Below the pieces are notes generated by a model. The model saw only the letters and a list, made by a program, of their open reading frames with translations. It was not told the origin of the DNA and searched no databases. The translations under genes and the position numbers were made by a program. From Progne subis subis (taxonomy: Eukaryota; Chordata; Aves; Passeriformes; Hirundinidae), in assembly GCA_022316685.1 (NCBI GenBank), contig JAKJHU010000023.1, positions 3,583,192 through 3,647,191 of the forward strand: DNA of 64,000 bases, read 5' to 3'. This document shows, in pieces, positions 1 through 14,649 of this stretch (the first letter of the stretch is position 1; each line of letters starts with the position of its first letter).

Positions 1-3000
1 GTGTCATTGCTTTACAAGTTAGGAGCACTTAAGCTAAGTATTTTGTCTCAGGGAGACCAGCTGATGAAATCCACTTTGTTTTGAAATAGAGAAACACCAA
101 AGAGGACACCTCAAAATCTTTTTTTTCTGACAACTTTTAATGCTTTATTGGGTGAAAACAAAATATGTATATGGGTTACCTGATCTCAGCATGTAAGAGT
201 TCAATAGAATTCAGCAAATGATTAACTGTTGCTGAAACCCTGCAAGACAGTCTTTTCCTTATAAGGATGACACTCAAACGCTCATCCCTGAATTCATTTT
301 TTGTGATTTTATTGAACCCACTAAAATATTTGCACTGTTTAGTGTTTCAGAGGATAGTTTTACAGAAGACAGCAGATGGAAATATGAAGTAGGAGTCCAG
401 TGGTTAACCACAGAAATCAATGATAAATTGATAAAATTAAGTTTTTTGTGCTGATACCATTTTCACCAGATGACTATTAAGGAGTAATGACTAAAAATTA
501 CCCTCTTTGTCTACTATCTTTAGTCTACTAAATTCTATTCTTCCATTCTACTGAAAAATCAAAGTTTTTACATATCAACCAGCTGTTATATAAGAGGATG
601 AACTTCATTTAAATAAAAGATAGAACACAGTGGTAAACTCAAAACATTTTTAAGACTGATAAAGGTAAATGTAAAGGTTAACAAGGAAGATACTTTGAAA
701 CCTTCACATATTCTTGATTGTCTGTTCCCATTAAGTCTTCAAAACCACTACTCCATCATCTTCTTTATGGATCAAATATTCCACCCTATGCAAATAAGCC
801 CAGCAAAGTAAAATAGTGAAGAGAGAGACAAATTTAAGCATGATTATTAACACCACCTTTGATTTTTAAACCTTCTGAGCTTCTGAAAATTCTGCATGTT
901 TACAATTTTGTAGCCAGAAAACACACTTTTGGTGTCACAATCTGAAAATATGATCAGTTCAGACTTGGAAATCTAAGAAATCTCTGGTGAGAAAATATCG
1001 ATTCTCTTATCCCCAGCCATATTACGTCAGCAGCAAAACTAATATAAGAAATTTATTAGTAGTGTAAAAAAGTAAAATATGTCAGATTTTTAATCCTTGA
1101 AACTCTTACTATTGCCTATAAATTTATTTAGAACAGATTTTACATTTTCATTACAGAAATTCTCCATTATTAGTTGCATCAAGTAACATATTTTATAGGC
1201 ACCAGTGTTTAATTTTAAGACATAAGCCTAACTCTATTCACTGAGTGTTTAATGAGGTTAAAATAGATATTACCAGATGGGAGTATTTCTTATTAGCATT
1301 CTCCTCATCATAACTGTGCTGTACAACAGCGGCCCAGGAAATTGTTGATCAGTTTCAAATCCTGGCCTAACATGATCTTTCTGAGTAGTTATTTTATATT
1401 ACAAGATCTTTGTAATTATGTGATCAAGTTTTAATTCCTGACACCTCTACATGAGAAGTGCATGGCCTACATCTATCCAGGGTGTTACTATAATCATTTT
1501 ACACTTGTAAAGATTCAAGGATGAGAGTAAGGGTAGAGTGAAAGAATCTGTTCAAATAGAAAGATTTGTTATAGTTTTACCAGATGCTGGACCTCTTTCA
1601 CCTTGCTTAATGACAACTATGAATTGATCATTTTTTACTAAATTAAAAAAAAAAGGTACTTTATTTTTCTTCATTTGACAATGAATAATGTGATTTTTTT
1701 TCATGCAAGCAATTGAAAGCTTATTTTGTGGACTCAGATATTCAAGTACCTGAATAATTTGCTATGAGTAACTTGGCATTTAGTTCACTCTTCTACTAAT
1801 TTCTGGATTAGGAGCAACAGGGAAAAGGGTTAGATGAAAAAGTGATGATTTTTGAAAAAGATTATGTGTCTTAAATCCAGTGTATCTGATAGGGAACATT
1901 GTCACTTAGTATTTATGTTGCAGAACTTGCAAGAGACCTCAACCCACAGTAAAAAAGAAAAGGACAATCTAAAGAGATATATTGTCTGAAGAGCAAGAAA
2001 AGCAAAGTACAATTGTGTCTTCTTGTCAAAGGAAAATGAAGGTACACATAAGGTAAATGTCAGAATGAAAAACAGAGGTAGCAAGCTGAGAGCACCTGAG
2101 CACATCAGCCAGGAGTCTGCTCTTTATCTCATCTATAACAGCTCAGCTGCCATCAGTTCTAAGTGACTGGTGGTTTCTGCTGACCCTGAATAGATGGAAT
2201 CTCATGAACCACAGCCATGGGAAGCGAGTACAGTCTGCCCTAATGAGGTAGGCAAGAAACAGACACATCTGTGGGAATCAGCCCATCACTGATTGCGGCA
2301 AGGGCCCAGATTAATCACTGGGGGTTTTCTGTCCCAATGGCTATAAACACGTGAGACAAAGCTATGCACTGAACACCACCACATACATTATCTGTGTTTG
2401 TCTGTGCTTTCCTGAAATTTATTTCTTCTGAGGGTCTTCAAGATAGCTTCAGACTTTAGGAGTCTATCTAGGTGACTGCCTTACACAACTGGTATTTTGA
2501 ATTGATCACTATTTTATTTGCATGCTTAAACTTCTGCGGCTGTAAAAAAAGTAAACACTCTAAGTAAAGTTGGGAATAAATACTGACAAAATTAAGAATT
2601 CCAAAACAGCCAAAGTCTGACTTTACATCCTTCTTGAGCAACTTAAAATCCCAGAGTGCAGAATTTTTGAGACCTGGTTTGTAACTCTGAGAATTATGAA
2701 ATATTTCTGTTGGTTTGAGCACCCTTTGCTTTACCACTTAGTTGGAGGATTTGAAATCATATCTTTTTAGATTTGAGAACCAGAATATTCAACAGCATAA
2801 CAACTGATTCTCTTGGAACCCTCTCTTGCTAGAACTGTTAAAGCAGCTTTGTGCTATTGCTGTTGAGATGGCCACAGCACTCGAGTGCTTCTTTAAAAAC
2901 TTCAGAGGGCTCTAACCTTGTTATCTAAAAGCCTTTCATACCTTTTCTATGTTGCATCCCATGAGTAGCTCCACACAGCTCTGACTCCTTCTCTCCTTTT

Positions 3001-6000
3001 TCTACCTTCCTTCTACATTTCCAGCCCCTCCTTCCTGTCCCTAGCACAACCACCTAACCCTGTCTGTCCCTCACACAACCTCCTGTCCTTTCCTCTTCAC
3101 AGCACAGCCAGCAAACTCCAGCTACCTCTCCTAGCTAATCCACTCTTTTATCACACCCATAGCTGTGAGGGCAAGGCTGTTCCCACTCTGAAAATTGACA
3201 CAGCTGCAATATATCAGAGGCAAGATTGCCTCTAGCACTATCTCTATCTGTCTTCCCACAGCTTTGTTCTTAGTTTTCAGCAATGTATCTTAGAATCAGT
3301 CACTAACTACTAACAGAGAAAAGTTTCAAACAAAGCAAAAAATACCATTTTTCATACAATGCTTGATTACAAGAGTGGAATTCCTTCCTGCAAGATCTTT
3401 GGAGGCTTTAAAGGTACTTAGAACTATGAAAAAAAAAAAATGAAATGGAGTTTGGAAAAAACCTATTATTACAGACAGCAGTGGAGAAATTCCCTGAATT
3501 CCAAGTGAGAGAAGACTGAAAGGTATTCTTGGGAAATGTTATGGTCATGACATTCAGTTCTTTCATTTCTCCTTACATAACTACTATAGACCAAATGTGA
3601 AGATATGGATTCTTCCAGAGTAGAATTAACACCTTTAACAAGAGCTTCTGAAAAGTTCTGTACTTAAATCCCAGAATCTTCCAACTGAAAACCATTTCCC
3701 AAGACTAAAAATAAGAAAGCTTATTTCCATGAGCTACAGTACATGATAAAAAAGCTTTTAAATATTAAATGATATATGCAACCAATAATAAACACATTCT
3801 GTATGAATGTGTCCTATTTAAATTTCTCAGCATTTGCCTTCAATGCAGAATTCAGAAGCTACTTCATTTGTCTAAGAGAAAACATAAATACACACAGTAA
3901 CTACTCTCTTATTACTTCAATGAAAAATTCATGTCTTAGGCTACAAATCTATATTTTGTTCACTTGGTTTGCTATCTATTGGGAAATTAGTGTTGCAATT
4001 CTGCTTTTGGAAATTATTTGGGTGTTCAGGGAGAGAGAACATGAAGGAAAGCTGATTATTCATCTCGTTTTACATACATTTAGTCCAAAACTACTTGTAT
4101 ATGCTATTTGTTTATAGCTCTAAGAGCAGCACTCCTGGTCAATTGTATCCGTTTTAAAAAGAAATCACTTCTTATTTAGTTATTACTACAACACAAAACT
4201 TTTTTTTTTCCTTTTTTTAATTCAAAGTATACAAAATTACTCTAATACTCTTATCTATGCAAGAAAAAAAAAAAGGAATCAGGATATCTTTCTATTGAGA
4301 AAGTGATAAATGTGCTCATAAAAGGTTACAAAATAAATTAAATACCTTTAAATACTATTAAGTTAGAGGGATGAACATGTCACAAAAATTTTACAAAGAT
4401 AAAATAAAGTATTCAAGAAGTTTTGGGCATTACTAAACTAGTATCTTAGTAACAATTATGTATTTGGGTTTGTAAAAGAATATATTGGACCTGTAAGTCA
4501 TGTCACACCTACTCTTCTGGAAACTACTAATTTAATAAAGCTATTCAGTATTAAGATATATCCATTTTTGCCCTATAAATTACTTATTTAAAAGCAAAAG
4601 TTGTGCTAGTTTTGTTGTATTTCTTCTTTCACTACTTTATGCACTCCTCCCATTTCAAAAGCAAAACACACATCCATGTGTATTCATTGCAATAAATCTA
4701 AATGTACCCTTTGTTTCTGATTAACTAAGAGATGAGACTGGATAACAACAGAAAAAGTGAGGAATGTAAAAAAGATGGACATAGAAACACACAATAAATA
4801 GAAATATCATGCACCATTAAAAGTTACTCAAAAACTAAAATTCAGTAAGAGCCCAAAGTGATGTCAGCTATTGGCAGCAGACTCTGTGATAACAGGGACC
4901 TGCAGTCAACTGGATCATAGATGCATTTCCCCAGAGAGGATCGAGATATGCTGCAAGTACCTGATAGACACAAACATAAGGTAGTTCCAGTGCCAACTAA
5001 AACACATCAATACAAACCTTTAAAGACTCTTTTGCATGAATAGTATCTTTTTCTAAGGGAGTTTATTGGAGAGTGGAGTTTCTGATGGACAGAATGCCTC
5101 ATAAAGGAAGTTGGAAATTGTAGCATGGATATCAACCTCAAAAAGCAATTCTGAGAATTTTTCCTCCCTTCTTAGAGCCAAATCTGATCTAAAATCATAA
5201 TTAGGCCCAGGGCTCATTATGCTTTGGACCATAATTATGACACATACTAGGTAGTATTGTCAGTGTTTATAAGGAGACAATTGGTTGTGTCAGTGAGGTT
5301 TGACTTTCCAAACCACAGCCCTACTGCCTAAAATTGACTTTTCTTCCATAAAGTATGATGCTAACACTGATGTACATTCATGTGAGAGGCAGTATCTTTC
5401 AGTTCTTTTCAGAGAGGAAACACTCTACTGACCTCCACCTCTCAGTATGAAGAAAGAACTACCATTTCTCAGGTCCTGTGAAATAGTAATACAGAAGAAG
5501 CTTCTGTTAAAGGGGTCTTTAATGCCACACTGTATTTGTCAGTATACATTTCACTTCTTTTAGAATACAGCTAAGATTACACACCAATTCATGTTTTCCC
5601 TTTTTCCCTCTTTTTCCCCCTTTCTTGGTATCTGTCATTATTACTTCAAAATGTATATCTCAAAGAAAAGAATTACAATAGAGACTGCTTGGAAAACATA
5701 CTGCATAGTTTTCCAATAAAAGCATTAGCTCAAATTCAAAAAGATTTTTTAAAAAAAGAACAAACCAAAACAAAAAACAACCAAACAAAACATCCCCAAA
5801 TAAAAAATACAACAAACTTACTTGGAAATTCTGTGATAATGATTATTTTTAGTAACAATTTCAGCAATAGATAACATCTCTACATCACCTGCAGTCTGTC
5901 ATATTAAAAAAGCTTTTGCCAATCTGAGACCTGTTTTAAATGCCAAATGCAGAGGAAATATCCCTCCTACCTCCAAGCACTTGCTTCTGCTTCATATTTC

Positions 6001-6134
6001 CACAGTTAATGATGTTTATTACAATGTTTGCATAGGGACCAGAAATATAAATATTTATCCTTTAAGGAAGAGAAGTGTTGAAGAAAATGCATTTACCCCA
6101 ATTTCATATTTCCTTCTTTTTCCTCTGTCATTCT
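1..6134. other. Intronic stretch with nothing recognised
   Basis: AT-rich sequence. A pyrimidine-rich patch at about 2985-3110 stands out slightly. Short open frames (up to 113 codons at 3776-4117) lack any signature. An A/C-rich tract lies at 5750-5815. Confidence 0.6.
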
Positions 6135-6224
6135 ATTTTTGGGTTTTTTCTGTTGGGTGTGGGGGTTTTTTTTGTTGGTTTGTTGTTGTTGTTGTTTTTC
6201 TTCTTTTTCTTTTTTCTTTTTTTG
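6135..6224. repeat. T/G-rich low-complexity tract
   Basis: Mostly T and G with GGGTTTTTTCTGTTGGGTG and a (GTT)n run, then T/C-rich sequence. It carries the TTTGTTGGTTTG motif shared with other tracts here. Confidence 0.85.
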
Positions 6225-7373
6225 CAAAAAACTGGAAGCTTTCAAATGGCTAAAAGATCAGCTGTTTTGAAAGAACAAGACTGTCATTCTAAGGCTATTT
6301 TGCTGCACGGTCTCTTTCCAAAGTAATTTTGTTGTTGTTGTTGTTAATTAATCAACTCATACTATGTTTTAAAAAGTTTATTTATTTAAGTAAATATTGA
6401 GAAGCAAATTAAAAAAAGATCAGTCCCTTTTTCAAGGCAATAGAGTGCTACTCCAGTTTGATTATATTCTGGTTCTTCAGGTGAACACAGTTCTAATCTG
6501 ATTTATGCAAATTTATCCCAATGAAATCATAAGAGAATGGAGAAGAACAATTTTATTCTCATAATTCTTATTTTTCTGGGTGGTTACTCTAAACAAGGCA
6601 GCAATTCTGTAGTGAAGGGAATCACTGGAATAAATGGAATATTTATAGTTTATATGCTAAAGGTGAGAATTGCTGACAATTAAAAATGGTACCCAAGAAC
6701 CCATTGTACCACAACTAGCACCAGAGACAACCAAGAAGGACAGAGTCTTCAGTTTTGGTCAAAATTAGGGGGGAAATTGGGTTCATAGGAATTATGTTTC
6801 AGGTCTGAGCAACCTATTATTATTCTTATTTCCTTGTATCATGTGTATACCTATGAATACACACCTGGTCCTACAAATGTTGTGCCTATTTTCCACTTCA
6901 TAGGATATCTAATTTCTTGATAAGCAAGAGTCAGAGAGGCAAGGTTTATATGGAAAAAAGTCTGAGTTTCAAGACAGCTTAGTCCTGTTACACGGGTATA
7001 TATTTTTGTTGTTACAAAACAGCACTAATGGCAGAGAGAGACATCTAACACTAAGCCTTGATCTCCTGGGGAAGCAGAATGACAGTCCCATTTGACCCAG
7101 CTTTTCACTGCTGTGTGAAGGGACAGGAATGGAATTCTTAAAATGGTCTGAGAGTCAGTGAGGGGCCAGTGAAAGTCTTCCATGAAAGACGATAATCCAG
7201 GAAGGAATTTAAGCCTGCATTATCATCCATACAATACCTATTGGGTAAATAAAGTTGCAGCTACATATTCTGTAGCTCTACATGTTTCACAGATGTCCTT
7301 TTCTATGTCTGCAATTATGAAACTCAGAGCAGTATTAATTCAAAACATTTTCTTTTTTAAATAGCTAGTTTAA

Positions 7374-7374
<1 letters not shown>

Positions 7375-7401
<27 letters not shown>
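7375..7401. repeat. 27-bp poly(T) tract
   Basis: Uninterrupted T run in AT-rich intron; no associated element is visible. Confidence 0.95.
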
Positions 7402-7405
<4 letters not shown>

Positions 7406-8648
7406 TCTTTCTATAAATCATTCAGGGTGACTGATGCATTCCTCTGATGTCCAAATGCTGTTTAGCTCATAATAAAATTATACCAAGCTGGAATTACAGA
7501 ATCTGAAGTGAATATCTGAAGACTTTTATGTCCTTCAGAATGTAATCAGAAGAGTTTGTGACTGGGAAGGCAAGCACACAAAGTGTTGCATGCCTCTATT
7601 TGTAATAAATAAATTTGAAAGTGTTTGAGAACATTTTCTGCATTTTACTGAGTACGAAGCTAAGGATTGGTCTCAGAACTGCCACATCCAACCTATCTTC
7701 AACTTACTAGAAAAAATCTAGATTAGCTAGAAATGAGCAGCTCTTACCTGCCAACACCACTCTAGGAGGTTTGACAGTCACAGGCAACCATGTATTGTGC
7801 AGTTTTCACTGCCAGTTTGATATGTTGCCTGGTTTAGAAGCACTGAAAACTTTGGACCAAAAAAAACAATTACCAAGTGGGTGCTGCTGGAAAGCATTTT
7901 ATACAGCTCACCTTCAAGGAGCAGGGCTGTGGGCAGCCTGAGCTGCAGCAGGGAGAGAGACTGGTAGCAGCACGGGAAAATTTCAGCTGACCATGATGGA
8001 ATATTGCAATGTCTGTCTTGGCTCCCAGCGCAAAACTCCGTGTTTAATTTTGCAGCAGTTTTAATGAGATAGGAGCTTCAGAAGTGCAATGCAGCCACAA
8101 ACTTAAAGGCAATAGCTTGAAATTTGGGCAGGATACTGACAGCAGAGTGCAAGTGTTCGGCTTTCCATTCACATTTTGAGATAGGCAGAACAGGCTATCT
8201 TCTGTTTGCTGGCATGGGGTTCTGTTTATTTTGAAGTAATACTGCCTTTCTGAGTGCAAATACTGATTTTTAGTCAGTGAATTGCTATTTGAAAACAATT
8301 GTCTACAATTTAAGCAAAAATACTTAGAATTTAATGAGTTTAAACCCATTAATATATATATAACCACACTGGTCTCATGATAACTATCTACAGCTTCATT
8401 GTAAACCTCCGAAAATATTATTTGAAGCTAGAAAAATATTCAGAGAATACCAAGTGAAGTCTGGGATCCTGATAGAGCAATGATGAATTTCAAAGACAAA
8501 GAGGAAAGAATCACCTTCTATTCAGGCCATTGTCAAAAGTTAGTGCACACACTAACACTGATACCTACTGTCAGCTGCTGAACTATGTGGCTGCAAAATA
8601 CGGCTGGGCTGAAGGGATCTTATAGTAAGAGAATACCACAGCTATTTT

Positions 8649-8765
8649 CATAGAATCATAATATCACAGAATTGTTTAGGTTGGAAAAGATCCTCAAGTT
8701 CATCAAGTCCAGCTGCTAAAAACACTGTTAAACAAATATTAAAGCTGACACACTGCACAAGCTGA
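8649..8765 (-). mobile_element. CR1 LINE 3' end fragment
   Basis: The plus strand reads CATAGAATCATAATATCACA followed by GAATTGTTTAGGTTGGAAAA and AGTTCATCAAGTCCAGC. This is the reverse complement of the avian CR1 3' terminus with its short terminal repeats. CR1 is a non-LTR retrotransposon whose copies are usually 5' truncated, as here. The inner boundary is uncertain. It lies in the same orientation as IL1RAPL1. Confidence 0.85.
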
Positions 8766-9010
8766 GCAGAATACATCATAGTCCTTCAACATAAATGTTT
8801 GCAGTTTAGCCTAACTCTGGTTGATCCCCAGGCAGACCACCACCTAGGAGTAATTTGGGTATCTCCTTAAGTAGGGATCAATACATTTAAATTAAATTCT
8901 GACCCAGGTAATCCAATTTTCTTCTTTTCTATGTGAAAAAGAAAACAAACAAAAAACTCAATTTGAATCTAGGCAACACTTCAGTAAACATCTTGATTTG
9001 CCATTCAGGA

Positions 9011-9053
9011 GTTTTTGTTTTTGTTTTGTTTTTTTGTTGGTTTTTTTTTTTCA
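9011..9053. repeat. T/G-rich low-complexity tract
   Basis: GTTTTTGTTTTTGTTTTG followed by TTTTTTTGTTGG and a T run; same class as the tract at 6135. Confidence 0.85.
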
Positions 9054-10813
9054 TTTTTATATCCGCCACAGGCAAACTATTGAAAGATGTCTGGAAATCA
9101 GACAGAGGCCATTTAATTTCAAATGAAGCTATTTATCCTGAGTAGCAAAGAATCATGATGTCATGAACCAAATTCTTTATCTACAAACCCGAGCAGAGAG
9201 GTTTCTTCATCCTCTCAGTCTTCTAATGTAATTTTGGGACTCTGTCTAATAGTGAGGCTGGTAGTGCAACCTCCAAAACCATTCAGGTCTCATCTTCTCT
9301 GAGATGAAAGAGAGGTGCCAATTATTGCTGACTGTAATGGAATTTTCTCTGATGTAGACATTGCCAGACAGGAATCACAATGAGCTATGCCTGTTAATTT
9401 ATAAACAGTAATTTAGTGTCTTTTTGTGCCTCTTCTCACCAATCTGGTACAGATGACTGAGAGATTAAGACAGATTTTGAGTTCTGAGTGTTTGAATTCA
9501 TCAGTAGTGAAACTAAAGGGGTTTTTTTTTAAATATCTCCAAATCCGGAACTTTCTGAACACACCCAAAAGCTCCTGCCTATGACTGCTCTTGTAATTGC
9601 AGTAGCTGTTTGTAATGTGTTTTTATTTATTTTGTTGGTAAACCTGTTTTTCAAGCCAGACATGGGTGACATTTCACCAAGCCAGCAGTGTCACAAAAAT
9701 CATCATTTGGTGGAACTACCACACAAGTAACAAAATTATGTCATTCAGAAAAAAGACTGAACATTGGATCTTTCAGGCAGCACATCCTAATAATTAACTT
9801 CCGCTTTTACTACAAAGAGTTTTGAGCTGCATTTGCTGCAATATCTGCCTTCTCTAACATTTCCTCCTCCCAAGCTTCTTTGTTCCACAGAGTCTAAGTT
9901 CTCAAATATATTTTTTTCTTTTCATTTACTTATACATTTGTATTTCATTGACCATTAAGACTTGGCTCATGACTCTGAAACAAAAGAGATTCTAAATAAT
10001 TTTAGTTATTTTTTCCTGGTGTAGTAGGCAGAGATAAATCTTCCAGAAAGAAAAAAAGGGAATAGCAAACAATTTTTAAAGGCTTGATTTCTAATATAAG
10101 TATTCACTTTCAGATGACATATGAAAAAAGATTAGAAGAATTCTAAATGCTTATCTAGTTGTCAAGTTGCCTCAGACTCACAATTTCAATATTTACAGCT
10201 TGTACTCTAACCTGTTTAACAATGCTTGGTGAAGTTACAGGCATGTGGATCAAGTCACAAAGGATAATCAAGCTTACTTAAAAGCAATTTGGTATGTGGG
10301 TGCAAATGTCCCACCTTAAATTTAGCAGACAAAATTAAAAGTATTTCTGATGTTACCTAGCTAAGGTGTTTTGCTTTCACTCAGTGCAGCAGGAGGAGGA
10401 GGGCTTACTGGCTGCGACAGATTATTTGTATAATAAAGCCATATTAAACTTTATTTCAGTCTTTTAAAAACCTATTCTAATATTTTTCATGCATTTATAT
10501 TTTAATATTGTTTACTATTTGTGCATAAGATGCAGAGATTTCTCTCAAATGTCTGTATAGGTAGCTAGCATAACCTTAGGGAGGGAGAAAAATAGGTTTA
10601 TATATTTTACAGTGTTGTTTACTTTGGTATAATGCCATTTCTAGAATAAAAGCAACTATCAAGTAAAGGAACATCTTGCAGTGGATTATGTAATAATAGC
10701 TTTAAAGGCAATTTGGAGCCTCTCACTTTCTATATTCCTTAGAATGAGCACAACAATTATAAAGGTTTTCAGACAGGAAAAGGCTGCATGCTGCAGTTGA
10801 AGTATTTCATGAT

Positions 10814-10851
10814 GACAGATAAAGGCAAAGGTGACAGGTAAAGGCAAAGCT
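10814..10851. repeat. 19-bp tandem duplication
   Basis: GACAGATAAAGGCAAAGGT is followed directly by GACAGGTAAAGGCAAAGCT (two differences). Confidence 0.85.
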
Positions 10852-12267
10852 CCTCAACATATTCCATATAAATTCTAAAATGATTTTGGGAACTACCCTT
10901 TCGAGGGAGAGAGGGAAATCATCATTTTTTAAACAAATAAATGATGTCTAGCTGTGCTTTTGGCTGATGTTTCCACCATATTATTCTGTATAAACTTGGG
11001 CAGCAAACATTCATGAAAGCATCATTTCAGTGAGATTCGGGTGGGGTACATTCATGACCAGCTAATATACACAGAAATATATAATGCAAAAATTTAAATA
11101 AATATCATCTTAAAATTGAACAAAACATCACCTTTGAACTTCTCACTAGATAGAATCGAAATACTTACAGCTTAAATTGAACAAATATTGTAAAACAGTT
11201 GTTATGCAGCCTGCTGGTACATAAATGATAAATTAAAAACCTTACATAACCCTGTTTTTAACAGAAATTAGAAACAAAGTTCAGTGTGATAGCTATGACA
11301 ATCCTAATGGTATGGCGATATTCAATGTTTAAAAATGCATTTAATAGTTTAAAGAGTGACAAATACTCTCTACTATAGCTGTAGGAGTATTTTACTCTTC
11401 CCAATTGTTCATATCTTTAATTACTTTTCACAGTGGTTTGTCTTGTTTTTCTCTCCCTCTGCTATTTCTTTTTATAAATCAGTTGCAGAGAGTAAAAAGA
11501 AATCTAAGCATATTCATTGCACTTCTATTGTTTTCTTTAATGGAATGTCAACAACTATTGCAGTTCTGAAGAGCTCCATTGTACTATGGAGTGTGGAAGC
11601 CAACAGTGGGTTTTAAAAGCTGTGATTATAGCAGCCATTCATGATGACAGATACAACTGTATTCATTTAAATATATTCAGAACTTCTGACTACCTCACCA
11701 GTCTTTAGTGTCAATACTATCTTGTGAAAAATGGTACAGATTCCCACAGCAGGGAAAATCATAGTTGCATTTACTCTGGGCTTCCTGTAGGAAAAAAATA
11801 AATCACTGTCTTCCCTACATGTATTTTTCCCATGTCTACTGGAAGCCTCTTACTCCTTCTCTACTTGCATATTCATTTTCTCCCATACATCACAAATCTT
11901 TAAGGGGGTGTTATTGAGTCTTCCCAGGCTCCCATTGCACAGTAGAAAGGAATATATGTTTGTCTTAAACAAATGCTCTGTCCACAGCTATTCTACTGCC
12001 TTGGTATGAATTCACAGCTACTCTTCTCCTGCACCCAGAAAAACTACCATCTTATTTAGGAAAAAGGGTTGCTGTATTACTATAGGCATTAAAAGTCTGC
12101 CTATTATCTCATAGTAGAACTTCCTAAAAATATAGTGGGATTTTTAAATTGTCTTTCTCTTGTTAAAAGTTTATATTCCTTTCAGGGCAGCAAGTTCCAT
12201 ATATTTCTTCAATGATGTGTTACTCAAAATTTGGTAAAGGTCAAATACAGCTAAGCACTTTTAAAAC

Positions 12268-12362
12268 TGTTGGGGTTTTTTTGTTAGGTTGTTTTTATTT
12301 TTTGTTTTGTTTTGGTTTGTTTGTGGTTTTTTGGTTTTGGTTTTGTTTTCATTTTTTTCCTC
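12268..12362. repeat. T/G-rich low-complexity tract
   Basis: Nearly pure T and G with phrases such as GTTTGTTTGTGG and TTTTGGTTTTGG, directly before the CCTCT array. It belongs to a recurrent class of such tracts in this window (see also 6135, 9011, 33324, 34260, 46480 and 61235). Confidence 0.85.
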
Positions 12363-12410
12363 CTCACAAAACAAACAAACACAAAAGCAATCTGTGTATT
12401 GCTTGTCTCT

Positions 12411-12625
12411 CCTCTCCTCTCCTCTCCTCTCCTCTCCTCTCCTCTCCTCTCCTCTCCTCTCCTCTCCTCTCCTCTCCTCTCCTCTCCTCTCCTCTCCTCT
12501 CCTCTCCTCTCCTCTCCTCTCCTCTCCTCTCCTCTCCTCTCCTCTCCTCTCCTCTCCTCTCCTCTCCTCTCCTCTCCTCTCCTCTCCTCTCCTCTCCTCT
12601 CCTCTCCTCTCCTCTCCTCTCCTCT
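12411..12625. repeat. Perfect (CCTCT)43 pentanucleotide array
   Basis: 43 uninterrupted copies of CCTCT run for 215 bp, ending in CTTCTCTCC. The plus strand is pure pyrimidine and the minus strand pure purine (AGAGG), so the IL1RAPL1 transcript would carry a long GA-rich run. Because 5 and 3 are coprime, the array is open in several frames on both strands, which produces spurious LSSPLLSSPL and RGEERRGEER open frames. It is preceded by a T/G-rich tract. Confidence 0.98.
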
Positions 12626-14649
12626 CTTCTCTCCATTGGCAAAGATTTTGGAGAATGAAAAGAGATTTGTTTCTGTCAACTGGTAGTCAACAAACTCCAT
12701 TCAAATTTAATGAATGGATGTGTGTATGTGTTTAATTAAAACACCTGAATATTTATAATTAAAAGTACAAGAGGTAAAACGGATTTTAATAGTCATGTGA
12801 CCTATTTTTATTAGAATACATAAAATCACCAAATGTCTCTTAGCTGTAGATCAGCACACTTTTCACCCTCTTTTAAATTTTTAGCATTATAGCCCACCAA
12901 TCCAGTGCAAATGATTTTTTTCTTTTCTCAAAATCCTTTATAGACTACAGGTTTAGCGCTGGCTTAGCTTCTGTTTTAATGGCTGAAATTGCAGAATACA
13001 ATTTTTTTTTTTTCATCTTAACTTGCTGACACTGCTGAAAGACCTCTAAAAAAATAAATACCCATTTTCTACGCATGTTGAAGATACAATCCACATCCTG
13101 AAAATTTAACAGCAGTTCAGTCAATTTAACTAGATGTTATCAATTGCTATAAACAAACAAGAATTAAGACCACCTCCAATTCAGTTTTTGAATCAGAATT
13201 GCATTTTTTACTCTACTCATTTTATTTACTCTTCCATAATATACATGAGCAGGAACTATAAGGAACTTCCACGCATGTAGTTATTCATTCTGTAACAATT
13301 AACTTATTAAAAAACCTCTCCTTTCCACCCACAAAATCCTTTTAAAATACCAAAAGTAAATTTGTAATTTTTCTGTTGTCTCTGTATAGTATTTTTAATC
13401 AAGTCAATGCAAGTTTTCTGCCCTTTGATACTCTAAAGCACTCAGTTTAATAAGGGAACCAGATCAGCTGTCATGTTTTCTTAGAGTGACTTTGCCATAT
13501 ATTTGAAAATGGAAAGAAAACTTTCAAGTCATGAAAGTCTTTTAGTTTGGCCTGTAATGCCTAGCCCCCCCCATAATTTATATTGCTGGGGTTAGTTTCC
13601 TTTTTTAATAAAGTAGCATTTTAAAGGACTACTGTTTTCAAAGAACATATTATTAAAAAAAAAAACAAACAACAAAACACTGATAGTTATCATGTGTCTT
13701 ATGGAACTATTAAGTGAAAACAGAACTCTGAACTTGTATTTATAATATTTTATCTCGATTTATATATACTGTGGTCTAAAGTAAGATGCCTCCAGTGCTT
13801 TATACTTTCTGCCCACTCCCTAGCAGGCACTTCTACCTGTATGTCTGAGTGGAGCTTATAAATCCTTGTTCTCTCAGTTTTATGTGGATATCAAAACTAC
13901 TATGACAGATCACAATGATGCTTTTGAACCACATAGACAAGACACCTAGAGCAGAACAGTACAGACATTAGCTTTTGAAAATATGAGATGTAATCTGCTG
14001 ACTACCATTTATAATATATTGGAATAAGACATTATAGAACACATGCAAAAACATTTTGAAATGTCTTAGACTTTTCAAAAGCCAGACTAGGTCTTCCAAG
14101 CATTTTCCTTCAGTCATTTGAGCCTCTCTTAGTAAGAGAAAGAACTGCATAGGACTATTTCCTATTAAGTGCAGAGCTTTTTATTTGTGCATGAGAATAG
14201 GGAAAAAAATAAATGCTTTTCCTGTTGTGATCACATAATCTCCACTAAATGTCATATTATCCACATTTTTCAATCTCTGTCCCTGCCCTCCAATTCATCC
14301 TAATAAACTGTCACTGTTCAAATATAAGTAAAAAAGTTTAGGTAGTGCAAGCTGTAAGAAAATGACAAACAGGTCACCTAGACTTAATTTTTCGTTTTTC
14401 CTGGTGGTGTCAGAGTAGCTCCTGAGAAAACTGAATTTACTTCTAAAAGTCTAGATATTAAATTAAAAAAAATAAAAATGCATATCCAACCCACACAAAG
14501 GAATGAGCTATTTCTATTTAAATTAGCTTATCACAATGCATTTTTTGCCCTTTGCCTAGTTATTCATGAGTGACTTTTTGAATTCTGAACGCTAGCTCAA
14601 AATTTCAGAAAAACTAATGGAATTGTTTTGAAAGAACAAAACACCTGAA

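Noticed and set aside
12212..12735. Overlapping open frames of 92-148 codons on both strands (LLSSP and RGEER repeats)
   Set aside because: They are produced by the CCTCT array, whose 5-bp period lacks stop codons in these frames; no start context or flanking domain supports a protein.
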